Positions 16,689-25,036 of a stretch of 35,107 nucleotides of DNA are shown piece by piece (within the stretch, counting starts at the first letter, position 1; each line of letters starts with the position of its first letter). The stretch is from an uncultured Opitutales bacterium. Its GTDB lineage: Bacteria; Verrucomicrobiota; Verrucomicrobiia; Opitutales; Intestinicryptomonadaceae. The position numbers and the translations under genes were made by a program. The stretch lies in the NCBI GenBank assembly GCA_900545715.1, contig URAJ01000025.1:1-35107 (forward strand), given 5' to 3'. The notes below the pieces were generated by a model. It was given only the letters and a program-made list of their open reading frames with translations, made no database searches and was not told the origin of the DNA.

Positions 16689-17457
16689 GAATTTGCGCGG
16701 GCTGGGCAGGGTTGCCGTAGCCCTTTCAGGCGGGCTTGACAGCGCGGTTTTGCTGCATTTTTGCGCCTCCGTTTTAGGGGCGGAAAATTGCGCTGCCATT
16801 ACCGCCGACACCCCGCAAATGCCCGCTTCCGAGACGGACAATTCCGAAAAAATTTGCCGCTATTTGGGAGTTCGCCGCCGTGTTGTCAGAAGCGGCAGGA
16901 TTCCCGAAGATATAAGGAATAACCCGCCCGAAAGATGCTATTTGTGCAAGAGGGCGATGTTTTCAGAATTTCTAAAAATATGTGCCGAAGAATCTCTTGG
17001 AGCCTTGTGCGACGGCACAAATTCAGACGATTTGTCGGACTACCGCCCCGGAATGAGGGCATTGAGGGAATTGGGAATCCGCAGCCCCTTGCTGGAATCA
17101 GGGTGGACGAAGGCGGATGTGAGGGAATACGCAAAAAATGCGGGAATGCCCGTCGAGTTCGCCCCGTCTGGGGCATGCCTAATGACGCGCTTCGAGACGG
17201 ACGCGGAGATATGTGAGGCGGACTTAAAAAGGGTGGACGAGGCTGAAAGGCGCGTGCGCTCTCTTGGATTTTCGCAGGTAAGGGTGAGGGTTCACGGCAA
17301 AGTCGGGCGCGTGGAGCTCGGCGCGGAGGACTTGGGTAGGTTTTATGCGAATGCGGTAGAACTCGCGCCGAAGATTGCAGAGTTTGTCGAGGGCGCGGGA
17401 TTCGCGCGCGCGTGCATCGATTTGAAAGGCTATGAAAGCGGAAGCATGAACGTATGA
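16660..17457 (+). CDS. larE: ATP-dependent sacrificial sulfur transferase LarE
   Basis: A 265-residue PP-loop enzyme that adenylates the biscarboxylated pyridinium nucleotide and inserts sulfur to make the dithiocarboxylate. The ATP-binding SGGLDS is at 23-28, 'ITADTPQMP' lies near 48, 'RCYLCKRAMF' at 92-101, and 'DGTNSDDLSDYRPGMRA' near 118. C173 in SGACLMTRF aligns by eye with the sacrificial cysteine of Lactiplantibacillus LarE (AACLSSR), so this looks like the single-cysteine sacrificial type. It starts inside the end of larC and overlaps larB by 4 bases, so the three genes are translationally coupled. Confidence 0.93.
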   Translation: MNLKEKALSENLRGLGRVAVALSGGLDSAVLLHFCASVLGAENCAAITADTPQMPASETDNSEKICRYLGVRRRVVRSGRIPEDIRNNPPERCYLCKRAMFSEFLKICAEESLGALCDGTNSDDLSDYRPGMRALRELGIRSPLLESGWTKADVREYAKNAGMPVEFAPSGACLMTRFETDAEICEADLKRVDEAERRVRSLGFSQVRVRVHGKVGRVELGAEDLGRFYANAVELAPKIAEFVEGAGFARACIDLKGYESGSMNV

Positions 17458-18200
17458 AAGACGGTTTAAAAGAAATTTTGCGCTCGTATAAGAACGGGGA
17501 AATCGGCGAGGCGGAAGCCGAGAGGCTGATAGATTCAATGTCGATAATAAAGCTGTCGCACACGTCGATAGACGCTGCGAGGGAGCGCCGGTGCGGTGCT
17601 GGGGAAGTCATTTACGGCGCGGGAAAGACTCCGTCGCAGATTATAGATATAGCCAGGGCGATGGTCGCGCGGGGTAGCGGAGTTTTGGCGACGCGCCTTT
17701 CGCCCGAGTCGGCGGAGGCCTTTTTGCGCGAATTTCCGCGCGCGAGATATTGCGGGATAGCGGGGGCTGCATGGATAAATTCCGATTCGCCAAAGCCGCG
17801 CGTGCGCGGGGAAATCGCGGTGGTGAGCGCCGGCACGAGCGACATGCCCGTCGCTGAGGAAGCCCGCGTGACGGCCGAATTTCTGGGAAGCCCCGCAAAG
17901 GCGTTTTACGATTGCGGAGTGGCGGGGATACACAGGCTCGCCGACAGGCTCGAAGAAATACGCAAATGCAGCGCAATAGTGGCAGTTGCCGGCATGGAGG
18001 GCGCGCTTGCGAGCGTCTTGGCGGGCTTGGTTTCCGTTCCCGTTTTTGCCGTTCCGACGAGTGTCGGATACGGGGCGAGTTTCGGCGGAATTTCCGCGTT
18101 GCTGTCGATGATAAACTCTTGCGCGAACGGCGTAAGCGTAGTGAACATAGACAACGGTTTTGGCGCGGGTTATTGCGCGCACCTGGCAAACAGGTTGTGA
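17454..18200 (+). CDS. larB: Pyridinium-3,5-biscarboxylic acid mononucleotide synthase LarB
   Basis: A 248-residue protein that carboxylates and hydrolyses nicotinic acid adenine dinucleotide, the first step in making the nickel-pincer nucleotide. The C-terminal half (about 115-248) is PurE-like: 'GEIAVVSAGTSDMPVAEEA', 'FYDCGVAGIHRL', 'VAGMEGALASVLAGL', 'AVPTSVGYGASFGGISALL' and 'NIDNGFGAGY'. E182 (in GMEGA) and C223 (in NSCANG) match the conserved Glu and Cys reported for catalysis. The N-terminal 'SHTSIDAARERRCGAGEVIYGAGKT' is the usual LarB helix and linker. It overlaps larE by 4 bases, and the permease begins at the next base but one. Confidence 0.95.
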   Translation: MKDGLKEILRSYKNGEIGEAEAERLIDSMSIIKLSHTSIDAARERRCGAGEVIYGAGKTPSQIIDIARAMVARGSGVLATRLSPESAEAFLREFPRARYCGIAGAAWINSDSPKPRVRGEIAVVSAGTSDMPVAEEARVTAEFLGSPAKAFYDCGVAGIHRLADRLEEIRKCSAIVAVAGMEGALASVLAGLVSVPVFAVPTSVGYGASFGGISALLSMINSCANGVSVVNIDNGFGAGYCAHLANRL

Positions 18201-18201
18201 T

Positions 18202-18876
18202 ATGGAAGATGGCGGCGGAATATTGGCTTTGGCGGCGACTGCTGCGGCATTTGGCGCGGTGCATACGGCGGCGAATCCGGCGCACTACCTGCCGTTTGTC
18301 GCGATTGGAAAGTCGCATGGGTGGGGGCTTCCGAAGATTCTTGCGTTTGCTGTTGCCTGCGGCATGGGGCATTTGCTCTCATCGGTCGCGGTGGGGGGCT
18401 TGGGAATCGCATTTGGCGCGGGTGTCGGGGAGGCTTCTTTTCTCGACGCCGTGCGCGAGGACATAATGAAATGGGCGTTCCTTGCGTTTGCGGCAGTGTA
18501 CTTTTTCTTCGGATTGCGCGTTTCGATATCGGGGCGTGGGAGAATGCATTGCTGCGAGCCCGATGAGGGGGCAAAAAAAATCGGCGGGTTGTCGGACAAG
18601 GCGAGCTTTTGGACATTGTTTTTGATTTTTACGCTCGGCCCGTGCGAAATACTCGCGCCTCTCGTGATGGTTCCGGCTTCTGACGGAAACTGGGAGGGAG
18701 TTTGCGCCGTGGTGGCGGCATTTTCGGCATCTACATTGGCGGCAATGCTCGCTTGCGTATCGGCGGTGTCGCTAGGCTTGAATTTTATAAAGAGCGACAC
18801 TTTCTTTTTGCGAAGGTGGGGGCATGCAATCGCGGGGGCTGTAATTCTGCTGTGCGCGCTGGCGCTGTTTTTTTGA
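18202..18876 (+). CDS. Multi-pass membrane protein, probable metal (nickel) permease
   Basis: A 224-residue integral membrane protein with about six hydrophobic segments. TM1 carries 'GAVHTAANPAHYLPFVAIG', which recalls the His-containing first helix of NicO/UreH/RcnA-like metal transporters. Later come 'GMGHLLSSVAVGG' and a 'LGPCEILAPLVMVPA' motif. A short cytosolic loop carries 'MHCCEPDE', a possible metal-handling site. The ATG at 18202 is one base after the larB stop, so it belongs to the lar operon; the longer frame from 18160 would overlap larB without homology. Nickel as substrate is inferred from position and the His/Cys motifs; it may be importer or exporter. Confidence 0.65.
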   Translation: MEDGGGILALAATAAAFGAVHTAANPAHYLPFVAIGKSHGWGLPKILAFAVACGMGHLLSSVAVGGLGIAFGAGVGEASFLDAVREDIMKWAFLAFAAVYFFFGLRVSISGRGRMHCCEPDEGAKKIGGLSDKASFWTLFLIFTLGPCEILAPLVMVPASDGNWEGVCAVVAAFSASTLAAMLACVSAVSLGLNFIKSDTFFLRRWGHAIAGAVILLCALALFF

Positions 18877-18910
18877 ATCGCATTGATCCGCTTTCGGCTT
18901 CGGCTTGCAG

Positions 18911-18940
18911 TCTATGCGAGTAATTTGCGCTCCGCATAGA
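18911..18940. repeat. 8-bp inverted repeat between the permease and the small membrane gene
   Basis: TCTATGCG (18911-18918) and CGCATAGA (18933-18940) are perfect complements 14 bases apart. There is no T-run, so it is not a classical terminator. It may be an operator or an mRNA hairpin inside the operon. Confidence 0.45.
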
Positions 18941-18981
18941 GCAATATGGGACTTTTGCCCTAAAAAGCCGTCGAAAGAGTT

Positions 18982-19410
18982 ATGCTATGGCTTGCGGCAG
19001 GGATATTATTTGCGGTGTTCAACGCCGGAACAATGCTCGTAAGCCAAAAATACAAAATAGAGGGCGTTCTGATGTCCGGACTGAGGGGCATCGGGGTTGC
19101 AGCGATATACAGCCCCGCCGCATTTTTTGTGCCGTTTCCGGAATCGCCCGAATTTTGGGCGCTGATTGTATTGGAGGGTGTGCTGTCGTCATTTTTTAAC
19201 TCGCGCCTTTACGCTTCCGCCGCAAGGTTTGGCGCCGGCACCACATCGAGAATAAGCATGCTTGCCGTAATGATGATAGTCCGCAAGGTGGCAATGGAGG
19301 CTGTGGCTTTTGAAAGCGCGGCGGTTTATTATCCGCTGTGCGCAATATTTTTAAGCGGCGCGATAAACTTGACTGTATTTGCACTGCATAGCGGCGGCGT
19401 TTTTTCATAA
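18982..19410 (+). CDS. Small membrane protein, DMT/EamA-like half transporter
   Basis: A 142-residue, strongly hydrophobic protein with about four or five transmembrane segments. 'YASAARFGAGTTSRISMLAVMMIVRK' recalls the second half of small multidrug or EamA repeats, but I cannot assign a family firmly. It follows the permease by 105 bases on the same strand and ends before a shared convergent terminator. A weak AAAGAG precedes the ATG. The real function is unknown; metal or cofactor transport linked to the lar operon is only a guess. Confidence 0.6.
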   Translation: MLWLAAGILFAVFNAGTMLVSQKYKIEGVLMSGLRGIGVAAIYSPAAFFVPFPESPEFWALIVLEGVLSSFFNSRLYASAARFGAGTTSRISMLAVMMIVRKVAMEAVAFESAAVYYPLCAIFLSGAINLTVFALHSGGVFS

Positions 19411-19478
19411 TAGCGCGCATAAAAAATGGCTCAGCAAGGCGGGGAGGATATACCCGGTGTTCCACACAAAATTGCGTT

Positions 19479-19514
19479 AAAAAAAAGACGCCTCAAATTG
19501 GGCGTCTTTTTTTT
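19479..19514. terminator. Bidirectional terminator between convergent genes
   Basis: GACGCC and GGCGTC (19487-19506) form a hairpin with a run of eight A on the left and eight T on the right, so it can end both the plus-strand lar region and the minus-strand polyferredoxin gene. Confidence 0.9.
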
Positions 19515-19540
19515 CTCTGCGGTATCTGCCTTTTTTAGAG

Positions 19541-21475
19541 TTAAAATGGGAAGGGATTTTGGGTATCGACAGGAGCCGCGTTTTTAGCCGGCTTCTTTTC
19601 TTCCTGCTCCGGTTTGTATATGCGCATTGATTCGTCGAACGGCGTTGCGCGCGTGTGTACGGCAAGCCCCCTTACGACGATTGCCTTCTTAGGCAGCACG
19701 GGGCATATATATTCGCATGCGCCGCAGCCTATGCAGACGTCCTCGTGCACATGCGGAATGTAGAGGCTGTTTTTAGGATCCCCGAACGGAATCATTTCTA
19801 TCGCCTGAACCGGGCAGTGCTCGGCGCATGCGGCGCAGTCGGTCCCGTCGGTTTTTACGACGCACAGGTCTTCCTTAAAAATTGCTGTCCCGATTTTCTC
19901 AAAGCGCTTTTGCTCCTCGGTTATGAATTTAATCGCGCCCGTTGGGCAGGCGTCAGAGCAGCTTCTGCATGCGTGGAGGCAAAAGCCTTCGAGATAGTCC
20001 ATATAAGGGCGCATAAATCCCGATAGACCCCATTGCCCTGTGGACGGCTTTAAGATATGCGCCTTGCATGCCGCAGTGCAGATCTGGCAACCCGTGCAGT
20101 TTTCGAGAAAATTTTCGACGCTTACCGAGCCGGGCGGCGAAGGCATTCTGCTTCGCGGATCGGACGGGTCGAGCGAGTACGGCGATATATTGTCTTTTGA
20201 AGCCGCCGAATTTTTGCCCGCGGCGGAATCGTTTTTTGCGGCGGAGCAGAGTATTGCGCCGAGCGGCAACAGGCCGGCTGCGAATGAGCGCCTCGGCATT
20301 TCGAAATCTTTTTTTGCGGACTCGTTTTCAGTGCGCAAAAGACCGTTTTCTTCGGGTTTGCCTTCGGCGTGCGCGTGGTTCGCAACGCAGTTTTCGTCAA
20401 GCATTCCTTCAAGGCGCGAGAATCTGTTTTTGGCAGGTTTGTTTTCTTGGCGACTGAGTCTTTGTTCTTCGGACTTTCCTTCTTGGCGACTGAGTCTTTG
20501 TTCGCGAGAAATTCCCTTAGCGCGGGCAACGTTGTTTTCGGCGCGCGCCTTTTCTTTATGAGATGCGATAAATTCAAAAGATATGGATTTTTTGGGGCAG
20601 TTTGCGGCGCAGTTAAAGCATAGAACGCATCTGGAGAAATCGAGCGTCTTGCCTTTTGAATCTATGCATTTGCTTTTGCAGTTGCGCTCGCACAGCCCGC
20701 AGGACACGCATGAAGACTTGTCGATTGAGAGCCTAAAAACGGCCGCTTTTGAAAATAGCCCGAGAAGCGCCCCCACCGGGCAGATTGTGTTGCAATAAAT
20801 TCTGCCCGACAATGCGCTTGCCGCCCAAATCGCTACGAGAATTATAATTGCCACCGCAAAAGATGCGAGGGCTACAGTCGGATCTCCCCCGACAGGAGGA
20901 ATGGAATATACGCCGAAGTTTGCGAGCAACCTTCCGCTTTCGTCAACAGCCACGCTCGCCGCCGGGTGGACGATGCCCCCCATAATTTTTCCGTAAAGGG
21001 AATACGGCTCTACAAATCCGAAGAGCGCCCCGTAGCCAAATGCGACGGCCGCCGCAGACAGCGCGAGGAATATCCACCTTGCAAACGGGACTGCCGGCGA
21101 GTATTTAAGCGCGGCGAAAGTCTTTTTGCAGAATTTCCCAAGCGCCGTATTTTTTAAGAGGCGCGATTTTGCAGGATACACCGAGATTCTTCTCAAAATA
21201 TCCATTAAAATTCCGAACGGGCATGCGAAAGAGCAGTACGCCCTCCCGAACGCAAACGCCGCGAGAGAGAATGCAATAAACGCCCAGCCCGCGGCAAGCC
21301 CAGCCCCGGACAGAGCTTTTAAAAGAGATGGCGCATACATAAGCGACGCCGGGTTCGCCGCCCAATACGTCTTCCCGAGGCTGTGGTACACATCGAGGAA
21401 TTGCGCGCTTATAAGGCAGAACAACAATAGCGCGACGGCAACTCTCGCCGCTTTCAGAAATTTAAATGTTTTCAT
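19541..21475 (-). CDS. NapH-NapG-like membrane polyferredoxin fusion
   Basis: A 644-residue electron-transfer protein. Residues 1-240 are NapH-like: about four or five transmembrane helices and two CxxxCP loops, 'GRAYCSFACPFG' and 'GRIYCNTICPVG'. Residues of about 258-300 bind two [4Fe-4S] clusters (CVSCGLCERNC; CVLCFNCAANCP). A charged linker with 12-residue repeats follows (about 315-390). Then comes MPRRSFAAGLLPLGAIL, a Tat-like twin-arginine motif and hydrophobic stretch. The C-terminus (about 450-620) has four more cluster motifs (CTGCQICTAAC, CRSCSDACP, CAACAEHCP, CIGCGACEYICP), as in NapG. It probably passes electrons between the quinone pool and periplasmic partners. It lies 78 bases downstream of the DUF362 gene on the same strand. 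Confidence 0.85.
   Translation of the reverse strand: MKTFKFLKAARVAVALLLFCLISAQFLDVYHSLGKTYWAANPASLMYAPSLLKALSGAGLAAGWAFIAFSLAAFAFGRAYCSFACPFGILMDILRRISVYPAKSRLLKNTALGKFCKKTFAALKYSPAVPFARWIFLALSAAAVAFGYGALFGFVEPYSLYGKIMGGIVHPAASVAVDESGRLLANFGVYSIPPVGGDPTVALASFAVAIIILVAIWAASALSGRIYCNTICPVGALLGLFSKAAVFRLSIDKSSCVSCGLCERNCKSKCIDSKGKTLDFSRCVLCFNCAANCPKKSISFEFIASHKEKARAENNVARAKGISREQRLSRQEGKSEEQRLSRQENKPAKNRFSRLEGMLDENCVANHAHAEGKPEENGLLRTENESAKKDFEMPRRSFAAGLLPLGAILCSAAKNDSAAGKNSAASKDNISPYSLDPSDPRSRMPSPPGSVSVENFLENCTGCQICTAACKAHILKPSTGQWGLSGFMRPYMDYLEGFCLHACRSCSDACPTGAIKFITEEQKRFEKIGTAIFKEDLCVVKTDGTDCAACAEHCPVQAIEMIPFGDPKNSLYIPHVHEDVCIGCGACEYICPVLPKKAIVVRGLAVHTRATPFDESMRIYKPEQEEKKPAKNAAPVDTQNPFPF
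20444..20503 (-). repeat. 36-bp tandem repeat inside the polyferredoxin gene
   Basis: A 24-base block is identical at 20444-20467 and 20480-20503, giving a period of 36 bases (12 codons). It encodes the linker units EQRLSRQEGKSE and EQRLSRQENKPA; further diverged copies (KNRFSRLEGMLD and beyond) continue toward the C-terminus. The frame is kept, so the linker length can change without breaking the protein. Confidence 0.85.
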
Positions 21476-21553
21476 AAAAATCTTGCGGGTAAAGCGTAAA
21501 ACTTCGGGCGACGGCGGCGCGAATTTTTTTTATATTCGCGCCGGAGAGTTTTG

Positions 21554-22504
21554 CTACGCCACGGAGATTCTCTTCATGTTGAGTTTGGAAAGGTTGGTTG
21601 TGCCGACTCCAAGCTCTTCGGCGAGTGCGATGTACTTAATTTCGTCGAGTGCGTAAGATTTTCCCATTCCGTGCCGCTTCGCGATGGAGGCGAAAATCTG
21701 GACTGCCGCCGTGTCCGCCGCGACGATGTCTGTGGATATTATCTGGTACTTGGAGACTGGCGCAAACTTCGGCGATTTTCCGCGGGGGCCGTGCTCGAGC
21801 ATTACGCGGTACGCGTCAACGATTGTTAGCGTTGTTTTTTGGTATGTGGAGTAGTCGGCAATGCACTGCGGCATATTGTTGCGGTGCCACCATTGCCTGT
21901 CGAAAATGCAGCCCATGTAGTTTTTGAGCGCGCAAGTGATTTTCGCGCCGCCGTGGTGTTTTAGGACGGGAATGTTTATGAAAACATCTGGGTTAACGGT
22001 AAGCTTGTGCACTTTTGCGTGCTTTAGGGATTTCCCGCGGGGAATGTCGTGGTCAACAAACATGAATTCGTCGTTTCCGGCGACCATTTTTCCGCCGTTT
22101 GATTCGACTTTTTCGGCGATGCCGCTGATTTTATATCTGTTTTGCCAGTCGTTGCCGCAAGTGTGGTCGAAGCACAATACTTCTTTTGCGCCGGCCTCGA
22201 AGCATTTTTTTACGACGAGTCCCACGAGGTCCGGGTCCGTGTTGGCGCCGACTTCCGGCGGTTGGTCCCAACCGATGTTCGGCTTGATGACGACAGAGTC
22301 GCCCTTTTTCACAAAGCGCCCCATGCCGCCCATCTCTGCGATTCCGCGCTCGAACATTTCTGCGGCTGTTCCGCCGAATATCGCGGCGATGTCGAGGGGT
22401 TTTTGGGGATCGTTTTTAGCTTCGGCGAAAAGTTCTCTTGAAAAAGGCAGCGTTGCCGCCGCCGTGCCCAATGCGGTCTTTACAATAAATTCTCTTCTTT
22501 TCAT
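21554..22504 (-). CDS. Tat-exported DUF362 family protein
   Basis: A 316-residue protein that starts with a twin-arginine signal (KRREFIVKTALG, a hydrophobic stretch, cleavage near FAEA at about 28). The DUF362 domain shows 'VVIKPNIGWDQPPEVGANTDPDLVGLVVKKCFEAGAKEV', 'FINIPVLKHHGGAKITCALKNYMGC' and 'STDIVAADTAAVQIF'. The family often sits beside ferredoxins, and its members are thought to be redox or Fe-S related; the reaction is unknown. With the neighbouring NapH-NapG-like protein it probably forms a periplasmic redox unit. No Shine-Dalgarno is seen. The next gene upstream is divergent, so the promoter lies in 22505-22663. Confidence 0.85.
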   Translation of the reverse strand: MKRREFIVKTALGTAAATLPFSRELFAEAKNDPQKPLDIAAIFGGTAAEMFERGIAEMGGMGRFVKKGDSVVIKPNIGWDQPPEVGANTDPDLVGLVVKKCFEAGAKEVLCFDHTCGNDWQNRYKISGIAEKVESNGGKMVAGNDEFMFVDHDIPRGKSLKHAKVHKLTVNPDVFINIPVLKHHGGAKITCALKNYMGCIFDRQWWHRNNMPQCIADYSTYQKTTLTIVDAYRVMLEHGPRGKSPKFAPVSKYQIISTDIVAADTAAVQIFASIAKRHGMGKSYALDEIKYIALAEELGVGTTNLSKLNMKRISVA

Positions 22505-22663
22505 ACCCAGTAATATTGTTGGTAAATTTTGATTCTACAAGCATTAAAATGCGTATAAATTCGCATAAATTTTTGCCTTGCAAAATATGCGGTCTGATTT
22601 TTCATATCGCGTTTTTTGCGGAAGGGGACTGTAAAATCTCCTTTTTATAGGAATCGGAAAAAA

Positions 22664-23416
22664 ATGGAATTTTACAACGGAATATTTTCGTCGGACTGGC
22701 AATTTGCGGCGCTTGCGTTTTGCGCGCTGCTTATAGGGTTTTCCAAAACGGGAATACAGGGGGCGGTAGTGGTTTCGATTCCGATGATGGCGTTGGCGTT
22801 TGGGGCGAAGGAGTCCACGGGTGTTATTTTGCCGATGCTTTGCTTTGCCGACTTGATAGCAGTGGCATATTACAGGCGCGACGCCGACTGGCGGCTTGTC
22901 TTAAAGCTTCTGCCGAGCGCTGTCGTAGGCTTTTTTGCGGCTCTTGTTGCAGACTCGTTTGTTTCGGGGCGCGGGTTCGGAATACTGATGGCTTCCTGCA
23001 TTTTTATTGGCCTGGTTACGATGTTCGTGGCGCGCGGTGAACGCGCTCAGAAAATCGCAAAATCCGGAAAATGCGCAGTATTGTTCGGGATACTCGGCGG
23101 ATTTACGACAATGATAGGCAATGCCGCCGGCCCGGTGATGTCGGTCTATCTGCTTTCGGCGGGGCTGCCCAAACGCTCCTTTGTGGGAACTTCCGCATGG
23201 TTCTTTCTGCTTGTAAACTATATGAAGATACCGCTGCAAGTTTTGGCTTGGGACAATATAGGCGCGCAGGCTTTAAAGGCGGGTGCGTGCGGCATACCCT
23301 TCATATTTATTGGGGCGATTCTCGGGGTGCGCCTCGTGAATATAGTTCCCGAAAAATTCTTCCGCGCGCTAGTTGTGCTTTCCACTATTGTGGGCACTAT
23401 TATTATGGTGATTTAA
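22664..23416 (+). CDS. TauE/SafE family membrane permease
   Basis: A 250-residue protein with about seven or eight transmembrane segments. The N-terminal 'LIGFSKTGIQGAVVVSIPMMALAFGAKESTGVILPMLCFAD' and the second-half repeat 'GILGGFTTMIGNAAGPVMSVYLLSAGLPKRSFVGTSAWFF' are the TauE/SafE signatures. Family members carry sulfite, sulfoacetate or other organic sulfur anions; the substrate here is unknown. The frame extends upstream to 22616, but ATG 22664 is preceded by AGGAA and starts where the hydrophobic homology begins. It diverges from the DUF362 gene and converges on eno. Confidence 0.88.
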   Translation: MEFYNGIFSSDWQFAALAFCALLIGFSKTGIQGAVVVSIPMMALAFGAKESTGVILPMLCFADLIAVAYYRRDADWRLVLKLLPSAVVGFFAALVADSFVSGRGFGILMASCIFIGLVTMFVARGERAQKIAKSGKCAVLFGILGGFTTMIGNAAGPVMSVYLLSAGLPKRSFVGTSAWFFLLVNYMKIPLQVLAWDNIGAQALKAGACGIPFIFIGAILGVRLVNIVPEKFFRALVVLSTIVGTIIMVI

Positions 23417-23451
23417 GGATTTTTGCGGTTCCGCCCGAAAATCCGGCTTTT
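23417..23451 (+). terminator. Hairpin after the TauE-like gene
   Basis: GGATTTT (23417-23423) pairs with AAAATCC (23438-23444), with an inner GCGG/CCGC stem, directly after the stop codon. The downstream T-run is short (four T), so termination strength is uncertain. Confidence 0.5.
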
Positions 23452-23491
23452 GGGGAAAGCAAATTTATAGTTTGCCGATATGCGCGCATAA

Positions 23492-23521
23492 AAAGCAAAA
23501 AGGGCGGATAAGCTCCGCCCT
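23492..23521 (-). terminator. Terminator of eno
   Basis: AGGGCGGA (23501-23508) and TCCGCCCT (23514-23521) form a perfect 8-bp stem. Read on the minus strand it is followed by a T-rich run. It lies about 30 bases beyond the eno stop; a further palindrome, TTTTGCGGCCGCAAAA, is at 23535-23550. Confidence 0.75.
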
Positions 23522-23550
23522 GCCGGTAAGAATTTTTTGCGGCCGCAAAA

Positions 23551-24852
<1,302 letters not shown>

Positions 24853-25036
24853 TTATGTATCGGAAAGTTCTTCGGTTTTTATAGCGCGCGAATTTTTTTG
24901 CAAGGGCGAAAGATTGTCGGAACTTTTTTTTTCTTGGTGGATAGGCGTGTTTTATCGCGGGAGTTGCGGGAGATTAGGTAGGAAGTTTTTTCTAAGTATT
25001 GACAATCGCGGGAGTCGGATTAATTGATAATGGAAT

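Noticed and set aside
21554..22504. DUF362 gene as a possible LarA that would complete the lar operon
   Set aside because: It has a Tat signal and DUF362 signatures, is on the opposite strand, and lacks the LarA motifs I know.
24999..25031. Possible promoter TTGACA / GATAAT before the AMP ligase
   Set aside because: The spacing is 21 bases, too long for a standard promoter; left unannotated.
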